Assembly: GCF_036588685.1 (NCBI RefSeq) | Contig: NC_086380.1 | Coordinates: 37,214,692-37,278,691, forward strand | Direction of reading: 5' to 3' | DNA length: 64,000 nucleotides | Source of the DNA: Mytilus trossulus | Taxonomy: Eukaryota; Mollusca; Bivalvia; Mytilida; Mytilidae | Shown: piece after piece, positions 11,700 to 21,718 of the stretch | Numbering within the stretch: the stretch's first letter is position 1 | Layout: each line of letters starts with the position of its first letter | Position numbers and translations under genes: made by a program | Notes under the pieces: model-generated | Told to the model about the DNA's origin: nothing | What the model saw: the letters and a program-made list of their open reading frames with translations, nothing else | Databases searched by the model: none

Positions 11700-11950
11700 G
11701 TTTTCTCCACAAGATACCAAATTATACAGAAATTAACAACTATCGGTCACCGTACGGCCTTCAACAATGAGCTAACCCCATACAGCATAGTCAGCTGCAG
11801 AAGGCCAGAAATGGCAACGTTAAACAATTCAAACGGGAAAATTATCGGCCTAATTTATGTACAAAAATGAACGAAAAACACATTTGTAACACCTAAACAA
11901 ACCACTAAATTACAGGCTCCTAACATGGGACAGGCACATACATAAAATAC
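11700..11950 (+). repeat. Repeat family A copy
   Basis: It has CACCGTACGGCCTTCAACAA, AAACAATTCAAACGGGAAAA and CAGGCTCCTAACATGGGACA in family order. The first 50 bases of the consensus are missing. Confidence 0.8.
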
Positions 11951-12082
11951 CTTGTACAAGTAATGACCACCTATTGCAATTATGACTGACTGAAACCTCC
12001 ATCGCATTGAATTATTAAGCCGTGGAATAAAGTCTTGAGGCTGTTGGTTAATGGTGCTGTATTTTGTGCAAAGACTGAATAC

Positions 12083-12425
12083 TTGTCTTTATGCCCGCGT
12101 CACACTGTCCCAATTTTTATATACGATGGACACCCGAATGCGAAAATTGTAAGTTCGTACGAAGTTGGTCCCGATCTCGTTAAAATACCAAAAAGTGACG
12201 GAAGCAAGTATGATGAATAACGAAGTCTATACGATGGTGCCGAAATTATATACGATAGCAAAAGATGAACATACGAAGGTTAATCGAAGACAGGTATTTA
12301 AGATTCATATCTCAGCCGAAGTCTATACGATGGATCACGAAGGCTACACGATGGATTACGATGATGGCGCGATGGCCTTACGATGTTTAACAGACAGCTT
12401 ACGATGCATTAAAATTATATTCTTA
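12083..12425 (+). repeat. Left arm of a far-spaced inverted repeat with ACGATGG/CGAAGG units
   Basis: This arm (from CTTTATGCCCGCGTCACACT) is the reverse complement of 19999-20335, about 7.9 kb away, with many matching blocks such as TTAAAATACCAAAAAGTGAC. It contains a degenerate tandem motif of about 18-21 bp around CTACACGATGGATTACGAAGG-type units; the right arm has more of them. Open frames across it (repeats of YTMDHEG/YTMDYEG) are by-products of the tandem unit. Confidence 0.75.
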
Positions 12426-12454
12426 TAACACTTAGTTTATTATCCCCTCGCCTA

Positions 12455-12625
12455 CTATAGTGGAGCGGCGGATAGGACAATTTTAGAAATTTAAATTACC
12501 TAAATACCTCATGGGATTTTAATAGCTCATAGGAAAGCTGAAATTCTGTACTTTTTGAAAATATGTGTCGTCAATATAAAATCTGGTAAATTAAAACGAA
12601 AATCAAGGTCAAAGGTCATCACTTG
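12455..12625. repeat. Inverted-repeat arm pairing with about 17.70-17.95 kb
   Basis: GTGGAGCGGC and AAATTACCTAAATACCTCAT here are matched in reverse complement by ATGAGGTATTTAGGTAATTT and GCCGCTCCAC at 17.88-17.95 kb. This gives a second, inner arm pair. AGGTCAAAGGTCA at 12606-12618 is a perfect DR1-type repeat. Confidence 0.65.
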
Positions 12626-13245
12626 AAAAAATCCTATTTTCATCTAGAGAAACAATACCATTGATATTTTTCAAAATTAATTAATATATTCAATAAATTA
12701 TATGAGTAGTATTATGTAGAAATACGTTAGTTCGTACAAGATCTTTTTCATATTTGCACACAACGTCAGAACAACGTTTTATTTAACTTTTTTGAAGGTA
12801 GTCCCTGGTATACAAATTGTAAAGCCTAATGAAAAACAGTAACATATCAACCTTGATATTTTTGCCTCGACAAAAAGCGTTTCTTGAATACTTAAAAAGT
12901 TTTTCAAAGAGTATCTGAAATGCATAGTTAATAAATCAAACAATATGTGCAGTCATGTAAAATTTCGTTTCAGTTTTCAAGGATTCGACGTGTCACTGAG
13001 TTTTTTTAAATGAACTCAATCTATCTAAATACAATTTTATATAATTCAGTTATTGCAGTGTGATAAATTACTCAATTAGTGCAAGCGTGTTGTAGTGCAC
13101 ATTCAAAAATTGAGACATGACCGTTTTGTATCTATGATGACTCCATTTTCATACCAAATGAAACGTCGAAAAAAATAAAGTCGATTAAAATTAAAAGCAA
13201 ATATTACAACAAGAACTATTTTCATGATAAATCATCTGTGTCATC
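12626..13245. other. No gene seen, inside the nested element region
   Basis: AT-rich; no open frame or paired ends recognised. It may be interior sequence of the element whose inner arms are at 12.46 and 17.95 kb. Confidence 0.4.
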
Positions 13246-13949
13246 AGCTATGTCGGCTGATACTATCTTGAAATTGTAACAATTATCTATATTTTGACAA
13301 AAAACATAAATCAGTGCAAGGAAGACCCTGCTCCCTGCAAACATTTGCTGCTGATATGTTTTTTTATCCCTTATATGCATGAACAAAGTAGATCTTGTAG
13401 GAAGTTTGATGTCCTTTGTCCCTCAAAGAAAACTGGTTCTTAACTTCATTTGCTCAGTTTTCCAACAAAGGCACATGAGGTCCATTTTTCGGGTTGGGTT
13501 GATTTGCCGACACCCAAACTTTGCTTTACCACATTGTACGTATAGTACGTGTTGCTTAGATACGGGAAGCTGTATAAGACTTTTATCTCTATTGATAGCC
13601 AACTGATGTCTCAGCAAATTTAACTCGTTGTGATATTTCTTAAATTTGTACATATAAAGCAGCAACAAACACCCTAGCAGCAACTTCAGAACTATCAACA
13701 CGATTGTCATCATCGTGCGTACAAGATAACCGAAACGGCTTGGTCCTAAGAAGGCTGAATACCGATTCCAAAAAAAACTTTGAAGTGGAGTCACACCCAC
13801 TGAGAGCACAAACGACCGGCATATAAGACTAAATGGAATTATTCCAAATTGACACCAGACACTCTGCGAGAGAAGCACGTTTACTCCGAATTGCATGCGA
13901 AATATTCATTGATACTGGAGAAAATATTTCAATTTTTTTTTTTTGTTAA

Positions 13950-14238
13950 GGGAGCTACCATTTGATTTTCATGGGGGGGGGGGGGGGGGGGGGGGGGCTA
14001 GGATGAAAAATTTTGTCCTGCATTTTTTTTTAGTTGTAATCTCTGTCCTGCCTTTTTATTTTTCACTCTATCTGGTCCTGCTTTTTTTTTTTTTTAGTTT
14101 ATCCTGACTTTTTTTACATAAATTGTCATCCTGACTTTTTTTTTTGCAAGTGTCTCATCCTGCCTTTTTTTTTACTGTAAACTCCTGTCCTGCCTATTCC
14201 CCCCCCCCCCCCCCCTAAAAATCAAATGGTAGCTCCCT
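13950..14238. mobile_element. G-tract inverted-repeat element, copy 1
   Basis: Left end GGGAGCTACCATTTGATTTT runs into a run of about 24 G; the right end is a C run followed by AAATCAAATGGTAGCTCCC. The interior is a degenerate tandem of (T)CCTG plus poly-T units. It shares its plan with copies at 14.85-15.12 and 20.50-20.74 kb, but the arms have diverged. It lies inside the pseudogene. Confidence 0.8.
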
Positions 14239-14644
14239 AAGAAGCCAAGTAACACAACTTATCAAACAGGTTGGCAACATTGCTTTTGTTATTTCCAACG
14301 ATACTTGTTTATTTGTAGGGTAATAATCTCCAGATATATAAACGTTTTCAATGTTTTGGTTTAACAATGAAGCTGCTGCATAAAAGTACATGCATACCGG
14401 TTTGTTTGTTGGTTTTGGTGGAGCCACATGTAATTAAGTCGGCTTTTATCTCAAGCATTTCTAATGTTATTTGCTGTCTTAACAGCGTCTCCAAAGAAAT
14501 ATCGTTGGCAAACACAATGCTAGATTTACCTTGTCCTTGTTGAGCATAAAATACAATGGCATCCCTGTAACGCCTACCAAGTTTAGCCTTAAGTTTAGAG
14601 GAATTTCAGTATGTCTTATCTGTTTTATCAGGCAAAAAAGACTA

Positions 14645-15890
14645 AGGCCGTGTTCACACCAAACGCCGTGTAGAGTAAACATGTTTACAATTAGTTTAGT
14701 GTAGTGTACATGGTTTCACATTACATTTGTTTACATCTATACACCTTGTTTAGCTACCTGTACATAAGATTTGTTCCCACTTGTAAACTATATGTCATTT
14801 AAATGTTCATTACGCAGAACTGAATTTGGAATTTGGCAAATTTTAATTAGCGGTAAGGGAACAACCATTTGACTTTAAAAGGGGGTGGGGGATGGGAATG
14901 GAAATATTCCGATCCCCAATTTGATGAAATAAAAAATGGTCATACAGATGATAAAAAAAAACATTCTGAATCAAGAGTTTCCCCATACATAATAGTGTTA
15001 AATATTGAAAAAAAAGTATTTGATCACCAGCATCGAAAAAAAAGGAATAAAAACGTACGCGCGAAAAAATCTGACTCAGATAAAAAAAAAAACCCTCCCC
15101 CTTTTTTAAGTTAAGTGGTTGCTACTTTATGAAAGCCATTTTTATAATTTGCAGTAGTTTGAATATACTAGAGATGTCTCGATAACGCATTAGAAAACGT
15201 TGGCTGCAACAGCGTGCTTACAGCCGAAATAAAATGATTGAGATATTAGGGTTCACTACATTTTTATCTTTTCTGTTCGTTTCAAATGGTATTTCTTCGC
15301 CAAGGAGTATTTAGTAAAGGAATAGGGTAACGTGTTTTTTTAAATTTATTTTACGTGTTATTAAACGGATATGCGATACTAGACAAACATATCATTTATC
15401 TCAAACTTTTTTTAGTCATGCATTAATGCGTGAATCGTTTTTTGAGTAAAGACCAGTGGCGAATATTTCTGTGTACGTCAAGGTGATTCGGGAAGACCTT
15501 TTCAAATGAATTAGGCAGCAACTATTTACTTCATTTTTTTGGTTGAGGGGGAGGGGAGCGTGAGCTATTGATTTTTTTCAGGACAAATTTTGGTGACAAG
15601 TCGAAATCAATTTTAGCATTATATATAGTGGCAGCTGAGGGTGAAACAAACAAATTTTTTTTCAGGGCCAAAAACTGGAATATATATGATAAAACTAATG
15701 TCCTAAATGCCTAGTTTTGTGTACACTTAACCTACACAAAGCCTACGTTGACTATCGACTGTGTGTAGGTAAAATATGATTTAAACTACATGTAAACATT
15801 GAGTTTTATCAATGGGAACGCAATTGTGTTTAGTTTACGTGTGAGTTACACTAACACAACACCGAATTTAGGTCAATGTGAACACGGCCT
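14645..15890. mobile_element. Foldback element AGGCCGTGTTCACA, TA target
   Basis: The ends AGGCCGTGTTCACA and TGTGAACACGGCCT are exact inverted repeats flanked by TA (14643-14644 and 15891-15892). The subterminal parts, rich in GTTTACA/TGTAAAC motifs, also pair over about 130-170 bp. It sits within the pseudogene reading and has a G-tract element (14853-15122) inserted in it, giving a three-level nest. No transposase seen. Confidence 0.8.
14853..15122. mobile_element. G-tract inverted-repeat element, copy 2
   Basis: Left end AAGGGAACAACCATTTGACT then a G-rich block; right end CCCTCCCCCTTTTTTAAGTT then AAGTGGTTGCTACTT. Same arrangement as copies 1 and 3. Nested in the foldback element. Confidence 0.75.
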
Positions 15891-16550
15891 TATACATTGT
15901 CAAAAGTGAAGACGATACAAGAGACTTTTTGTCACGAATAACGTCTCTGTCTATAATTTCAACTATTCCTAAATGCCAAATTATACGAAGATTGATCAGT
16001 GGATTTTGGTCTATATGACAAGTATGTGGTCAGACATGCTGCGTGATACACTGCATAAATGAACAAAATTAATTATCTTGCTCTATTCAATTTATCATTT
16101 CATAGTCGCATGCTCTAAAAGCAGCATCTTTAAGATTGACTAACCTTTCAGCAGATGAAAATGTATGTAATGTTTTCATTCTTTTATGAGACTTGTTTCG
16201 CAAAAAATATACTTTGATATATCATGATCATTATTTTCAGGCAACTAACAATTAGATAAATCGGAATTTGTATCTGGTGTTTCATTCTCAGCTGCAGAAC
16301 ATGATACTGATTTTAAATTCTACTTACTTGTTTAGCTTTTATAACATGATCTAGGATACCTAAATACGGGTATCTCACTTGCTGTTTCATTGCAGAATTC
16401 ATTCAAATAACTGAACAAATCATCACGTCTCTTTGCTGCAGAATTTCTTCGACTTTTCGTCCAAATTCTGTTGATCTTGTTAAAATTCTATCAATTTTGT
16501 CAACACAAACTTCCACATTTCTGTTTTTGTCATATTGTGGGACCAGTTAA

Positions 16551-17139
16551 GGTTCATCATAACGTTTTGGCTAAAATGGCCGTATTTACACTACAAATTT
16601 TTCTCTGAGTACAGACTAACCTATAAACCTGCAACAGTTTTAAGGGATGGCAGGAACTAGATATATAAATTTTAAATGCATTTTATGTTTCAGAAAATTA
16701 TAAACTTTTCTAGATTTTGCTATCCATTTTTTTTCGTTCCTGCATAAGGTGCAAAAATTAACTAAGTAGTGAAAACGATTGAGAAGCTCCCCTCATATAA
16801 TCAATGTTGTGAGTAGTATTGATTTAAATGGACAATAGATGGACAATAGACACCTGTAAAAAATAGGTGATTTAACAGGTTTAAACTGTGTAGCTGAGTG
16901 GACCGTATCAAATGAAACTCGGGTGTTTGTTTATTTTGCTATCTTTTGCAGACTGGAAAAAAATGCACATCAAAATGCAGGTAAGTTTTTAATTTTCTGA
17001 AACGTAGACTTCATATAACTTTTATATATCTAGTTCCTGCCATGCCTTAAAACTTTCCTGGATGTACCAGTTTGTCTGTACTCATAGTAATTTTTGAGGT
17101 GTAAACACAGCCATATTATTCAATTCCTTATGATGAACC
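16551..17139. mobile_element. Foldback element with TTAA target duplication
   Basis: TTAA at 16547-16550 and 17140-17143 flanks the inverted ends GGTTCATCAT and ATGATGAACC. The arms pair for roughly 170-200 bp, including GGCAGGAACTAGATATATAA on the left and its complement at 17.03 kb. TTAA targets are typical of piggyBac-type non-autonomous elements. No transposase seen. Confidence 0.75.
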
Positions 17140-17143
17140 TTAA

Positions 17144-17690
17144 ATTGTCCATTTGATTGAATTAAAAACAAATCAAACACACCTGAAAACCAAACAAACC
17201 CAACAGTGATATTCACTTTTCCCGTTAAATTCAACAAAAACGAATAAACAACAATACCAAACAACATAGATTAATCACAAGGCTTCGGAAATTATAAAAT
17301 GAACAAAAAAATTGCTTGAACATGACTACAAATGACCTTCGCTAAATCGCTGAATATGGGACTATAACTAAAAACTACAACAATGTCGGTATATCTGAGA
17401 TGAATATCCGCACTTGAAATCTGGATAAAAAGCAGATATTTAGGCAAATATTTATCTTATTAGGAATTAACTTCAAAAAGTAAATCGGCTCGATTGAAGT
17501 ATTATACGGCGACTTCACTGTTGTGCCTTTAAAATGCACTTTTACTGCACGTGCAAATAATGCTAGATGAAAAACGATGATATTTCAGTGTTATTTTCAA
17601 CCATTTTCAGATGCATAGAGCATTATATCTAGCACTATTTGGAAATGTCCTTACAGTGTATGAAGTTCAAGAATAACTGTATTTACCAAT
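17144..17690. other. No gene seen
   Basis: AT-rich stretch between the TTAA foldback and the inner inverted-repeat arm; no motif identified. Confidence 0.4.
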
Positions 17691-17699
17691 TTCATTCAC

Positions 17700-17950
17700 A
17701 AAATATTTTTTAGAACGGGTTTGTTGTGAAATTTGACTAACGAATCAGCAGTGGGGTATTAGATGTAAGTTGGGTAACGTCAGTTAAGGCTTTTTTTAAC
17801 GTCATTTGTACCACATTTGATATTGACGACAAACATTTTTCTAAAGCTGAATAATCGATAGACAATTTAAGACCTTAAAATTCCATGAGGTATTTAGGTA
17901 ATTTAAAATCGTTAACTAAGCGACTTTTTCATCATTTGCCGCTCCACTAC
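17700..17950. repeat. Inverted-repeat arm pairing with 12.46-12.62 kb
   Basis: It contains ATGAGGTATTTAGGTAATTT and GCCGCTCCACTA, the reverse complement of blocks at 12.46-12.52 kb. It ends close to the start of the 17.96-20.0 kb palindrome. Confidence 0.6.
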
Positions 17951-17959
17951 TACATGAAA

Positions 17960-19998
17960 GTTGCGTGTAGATAAAATTGGTATGGACACTCTAGAACAAA
18001 AATGCTCAAAACTTGGTATGGTGTTACTCGTAAAGAATATCTTAAGCGCTATTGACTTTAAAGTTCAAAGGTCAAAGGTCAAGGTCACAGTGGCAGTTGT
18101 AATACAAGGCAATATCACCCTTGTGGACACTGTAAAACCAATTTGCTTCAAAAGATTTTAACCACATTTGGTATATTGTTCCTCCTTGTAATGATCTGAC
18201 ATTTTTTACGTTCAAGGCCAAAGGTCAATGTCCTGCAGATGGACTTTTTTTTTCTCCTTGAAATAGCATAATACACAGGAAATTAATTGCTAATTTTTTT
18301 ACCTGCTGGTTCTAAAGACAGAATTAAAGGTATTTCCAGTTACTGAATGTTTTGGTTGATTTCTAAAAAAATAGTTTATGTATCAAATATGCATATTCAA
18401 TTTACCATTTTCTGCATGTGTCATATACAAATATAGTGTCCATATTTGTCCCCAATATGTTACATACGAGGGGATGCCACGCTCGGCATTTCCTTGTTTG
18501 AACTGTAAAATGTGTGCACTAGTCTGAATAATCACCCATAATTATACTCGTGTTTACTGATCTATCTTTAAGGTAAGGTAATGGGTTCGTTGATCCCTTT
18601 TATTCAAAAGGAGCTCTTTCCAGGAGAATATCACCATCCTCACCATCGTAATGTCACCGGGAATGCATCTTTGAACATCGTATTGCATTCGTGTTTCCAT
18701 AGTTTCCATCGGGCAGTTTTGACATTACGATGTCTACACAAATGAATCACGAAGCTACCCGAAGGTCTTACGATGGCAACACTACTTCGTGAAGACCTCG
18801 TTATCCCGTCGTGTTGCCATCGAAGAAAAGTACGAAGGCGACAAGATGGAACTAAGACGGCAATAAATCCAGCTAAATGTAAGTTAATTTTCGCGCTAAA
18901 ATACATTTAAAGTGCCATGCGCGATATGCACTGGTCAGTCTAATACGACAGTTAAGAAAAACGTTCACAAAACATGGAGCTCATATCATATGATTCTATG
19001 AGAACATGAAAGGCGACAGCGTTGTTTCTTTTAACTCAAATTGAACAAGAAGAGCAGCTATTACAGGTTCAGGATTTACTTTTACAAGTAAAATATTATT
19101 TTTTGTCAACTTTTCATATCAAGTAACATAATGAAAATCATAAACGCGCCTCGTACACCAACACTGCATGTACACGTATATAGGGAAACCAACTTTTTCT
19201 TCATTATTCTGATTTTTTATGTATCGTCTGAGTTGCTGTCACACGAATGTTTACTCCATAACCATTTTGTTTTCTATATGTTATATTTTGCCGCATTTGT
19301 TGCTTTCCCCATATCCTTCCTTTTGTCTATATTATTATGATATTCTCCTGGAAAGAGCTCTTTTTGAATAAAAGGGATCAACGAACCCATAACCTTACCT
19401 TTAAGATAGATCAGTAAACATGGGCATATTATGGGTGATTATTCAGACTAGTGCACACATTTTAAAGTTCAAACAAGGCAATGCCGAGCGTGAAATCCCT
19501 TCGTATGTAACATATTGGGGACAAATATGGACACTATATTTGTATATGACACATGCAGAAAATGGTATATTGAATATGCATATTTGATACATAAACTATT
19601 TTTTTAGAAATCAATCAAAACATTCCGTAACTGGAAATACCTTTAATACTGTCTTTAGAACCTGCATGTAAAAAAATTAGCAACCAATTTCCTGTGTTTT
19701 ATGCTATTTCAAGGAGAAATAACAAGTCCATCTGCATGACATTGACCTTTGGCCTTGAACGTAAAAACTGTCAGATCATTACAAGGAGGAACAATATACC
19801 AAATGTGGTTAAAATCTTTTGAAGCATATTGGTTTTAGAGTGTCCACAAGGGTGATATTGCCTTGTATTACAACTTCCACTGTGACCTTGACCTTTGAAC
19901 TTTAAAGTCAATAGCTCTTAAGATATTCTTAACGCGTAACACCATACCAAGTTTTGAGTATTTTGGTTCTAGAGTGTCCATAACAATTTTATCTACAC
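17960..19998. mobile_element. Palindromic (foldback) element with arms of about 0.66 kb
   Basis: The left arm, about 17960-18640, begins GCGTGTAGATAAAATTG; it reappears in reverse complement at 19337-19998, ending CAATTTTATCTACACGC. Matching blocks run along the whole arm, for example CTTTCCAGGAGAATATCA and ATTGGGGACAAATATGGACA. The spacer 18641-19336 holds ACGATGG/CGAAG-type repeats resembling the arms at 12.1 and 20.0 kb, so it may be a piece of that other element. AGGTCA hexamers at 18069-18087 form AGGTCA-A-AGGTCA-AGGTCA. Confidence 0.8.
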
Positions 19999-20335
19999 GC
20001 ACACGACGTCTTTTAGACATCGTATAGCCATCGAGACATCATCGTAATCCATCGTGTAGCCTTCGTAATCCATCGTGTAGCCTTCGTGATCCATCGTGTA
20101 GGATTCGGCTGAGATATGAAGTTTAAATACCCGTCTTCGGTTAACCTTCGTATGTCTATCTTTTGCTATCGTAAATAATTTCGGCATCATCGTATAGACT
20201 TCGTTATTCATCGTACTTGCTTCGGTCACTTTTTGGTATTTTAACGAGATCGGGACCAACTTCGTACGAACTTGCAATTTTAGCATTCGGGTGTCCATCG
20301 TATTTAAAAATCGGGACAATATGACGCGGGAATTA
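19999..20335 (-). repeat. Right arm of the far-spaced inverted repeat
   Basis: Reverse complement of 12083-12425. It contains three or four direct units around ATCCATCGTGTAGCCTTCGT. An open frame of 108 residues on the minus strand consists of this repeat unit and is not treated as a gene. Confidence 0.75.
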
Positions 20336-20504
20336 GAAAATACAGTCTTTAGACAAGAACATGGATTAATCAGATAACTGGTTCAGTACAAAGAGGTAGA
20401 AAGTATGTGTAAAGGCAACGTTTTAAATATTTGTTTGAACAATTCGAAGGTCGTCTTGGAATGTAGAAAAAGCAGAACGAAATTCCATGTGATGGTCATT
20501 TACA

Positions 20505-20736
20505 TAAAGGAACGACCATTCAACTTCAAAGAGGAGGGGTCTGTTTTTCTTTTTCGAATAAAATATTTTTATTGTCGAGCAGATGACAAAAATGTATTAT
20601 CAATGAACTTTTTACCACCTTATAGTGTTAAAGTTTGAAAAAAAATGACTGAAAGCGTTGAAAAAAAACGTTTGCGCTCAGACAACAGAAAACATAGCCC
20701 ACCCTCCTTGAAGTTAAATGGTTACTTCCTAATCGA
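20505..20736. mobile_element. G-tract inverted-repeat element, copy 3
   Basis: Left end AAGGAACGACCATTCAACTT then AGGAGGGG; right end CCCACCCTCCTTGAAGTTAA then TGGTTACTTCC. It has the same plan and similar length to copies 1 and 2, with a shortened G run. Confidence 0.7.
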
Positions 20737-20769
20737 GGGATTGTTTCCTGGCGAGCTTTGATAGAAAAA

Positions 20770-20990
20770 AAGTAAAATCACAAAAGAACCTAAACTCCGA
20801 GGAAAATTCAAAACGGAAAGTCCGTAATCAAATAGCGAAATCAAAAGATCAAATACATCAAACTTAGGGATACCAGCTGTCATATTTCTGACTTGGTACA
20901 GGCATTTTCTTATGTAGAAAATGGTAGATTTAACCTGTTTTATAGTACTCAACCTCTCACTTGTACGACAGTCGCATTAAATTCTATTGT
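20770..20990 (-). repeat. Repeat family D
   Basis: AGTAAAATCACAAAAGAACC, CAAAACGGAAAGTCCGTAAT, TTTCTGACTTGGTACAGGCA and CTTGTACGACAGTCGCATTA form a unit I recognise from mussel genomes. Only one copy lies in this window. Strand is nominal. Confidence 0.5.
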
Positions 20991-21534
20991 CGCATGTTTT
21001 ACAGTTTTTTCCTCTTGATTGGCAACGAAATAATTAAGTTTACCTCCAAAGTTATGAATGTGACAAAAATCGCGTTGGCAAACGATATTCCTAGAGCAAT
21101 GTGGTAACAACTAATAAGGTTATTAACACGAAAGGCCTCGGGTCCTGCCATCCCTTGCATTGCGATTCGCAAAGAACCACTTTGGTGGGATTAGTTGGTT
21201 ACTCAATAATATGTTCCACCATATCTGTCTTAAACTTGGCCACATCATGTATTTCAAAGTTATGTTGTTCAACGTTTCCACGTACCTGACAAATTTCTGT
21301 GTTTGTCTCTAAATGTCCTTGGTTTGTAGTTTAATTGATACTGCTGTGACAAGATTGCTTGTTCCCGATATTGCCATCTACGTTGTAAAATTACCACTTC
21401 ATAAAAGTTCTCCGATTGATATATATATTTTTATGTGAGCTAATAGACTTGTAGGTTTGATGAATTTTGCTATTCTTTTATTTCACTGTTCCGTTTGTGT
21501 AGTTTGTTGGTTTGGTTCATATTTTTTTGTATAA
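20991..21534. other. No gene seen
   Basis: No exon or repeat pairing found. Confidence 0.4.
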
Positions 21535-21718
21535 TAAGACAGTTGGTTTTCCTGAATGAAATGATTTACACTAGTCGTTTTGGGGCCCTATATATATTGC
21601 TGTTAATTTGTGTATGTGAGCGAGGTTTCGTGTTGAAGGCCGTACTTTGACCTATAATGGTTTACTTTTTACACACTGTGACTTGGAAGTGACTCATACC
21701 ACATCTTCTTTTTTCTAT
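21535..21718 (-). repeat. Repeat family A, diverged reverse copy
   Basis: Blocks TTGGGGCCCTATATATATTG, TGTTGAAGGCCGTACTTTGA, ACCTATAATGG and CATACCACATCTTC occur in reverse order. Confidence 0.7.

Larger units (their letters stand above)
13250..16546 (-). pseudogene. Decayed gene with GCDSTS motif and Cys-rich tail
   Basis: Read on the minus strand, protein-like pieces appear in order: VCVDKIDRILTRSTEFGRKV and ETASEIPVFRYPRSCYK (16.5-16.3 kb), RDVIRDKKSLVSSSLL (15.9 kb), QGQGKSSIVFANDISLETLL and MLEIKADLITCGS (14.55-14.42 kb), ALSGCDSTSKFF (13.80 kb), DDDNRVDSSEVAARVFVAALY (13.7 kb), FEGQRTSNFLQDLLCSC (13.4 kb), then a Cys-rich end (LPCTDLCF, near 13.3 kb). Frames change and stops intervene, so it is a pseudogene. 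I recognise the GCD(S/T)TS-F-x-G region plus Cys-rich tail from repeat-associated invertebrate proteins of unknown function, but cannot name the family. It is interrupted by at least two inserts (13950-14238, 14645-15890); without the larger one, coding joins LLTM to YSLFCLIKQI in frame. Confidence 0.7.

Noticed and set aside
12165..12428. Open frame with YTMDHEGYTMDYDD repeats (+), mirrored at 20319-19993 (-)
   Set aside because: Both are translations of the same inverted minisatellite arm; no start context, no family, unit number differs.
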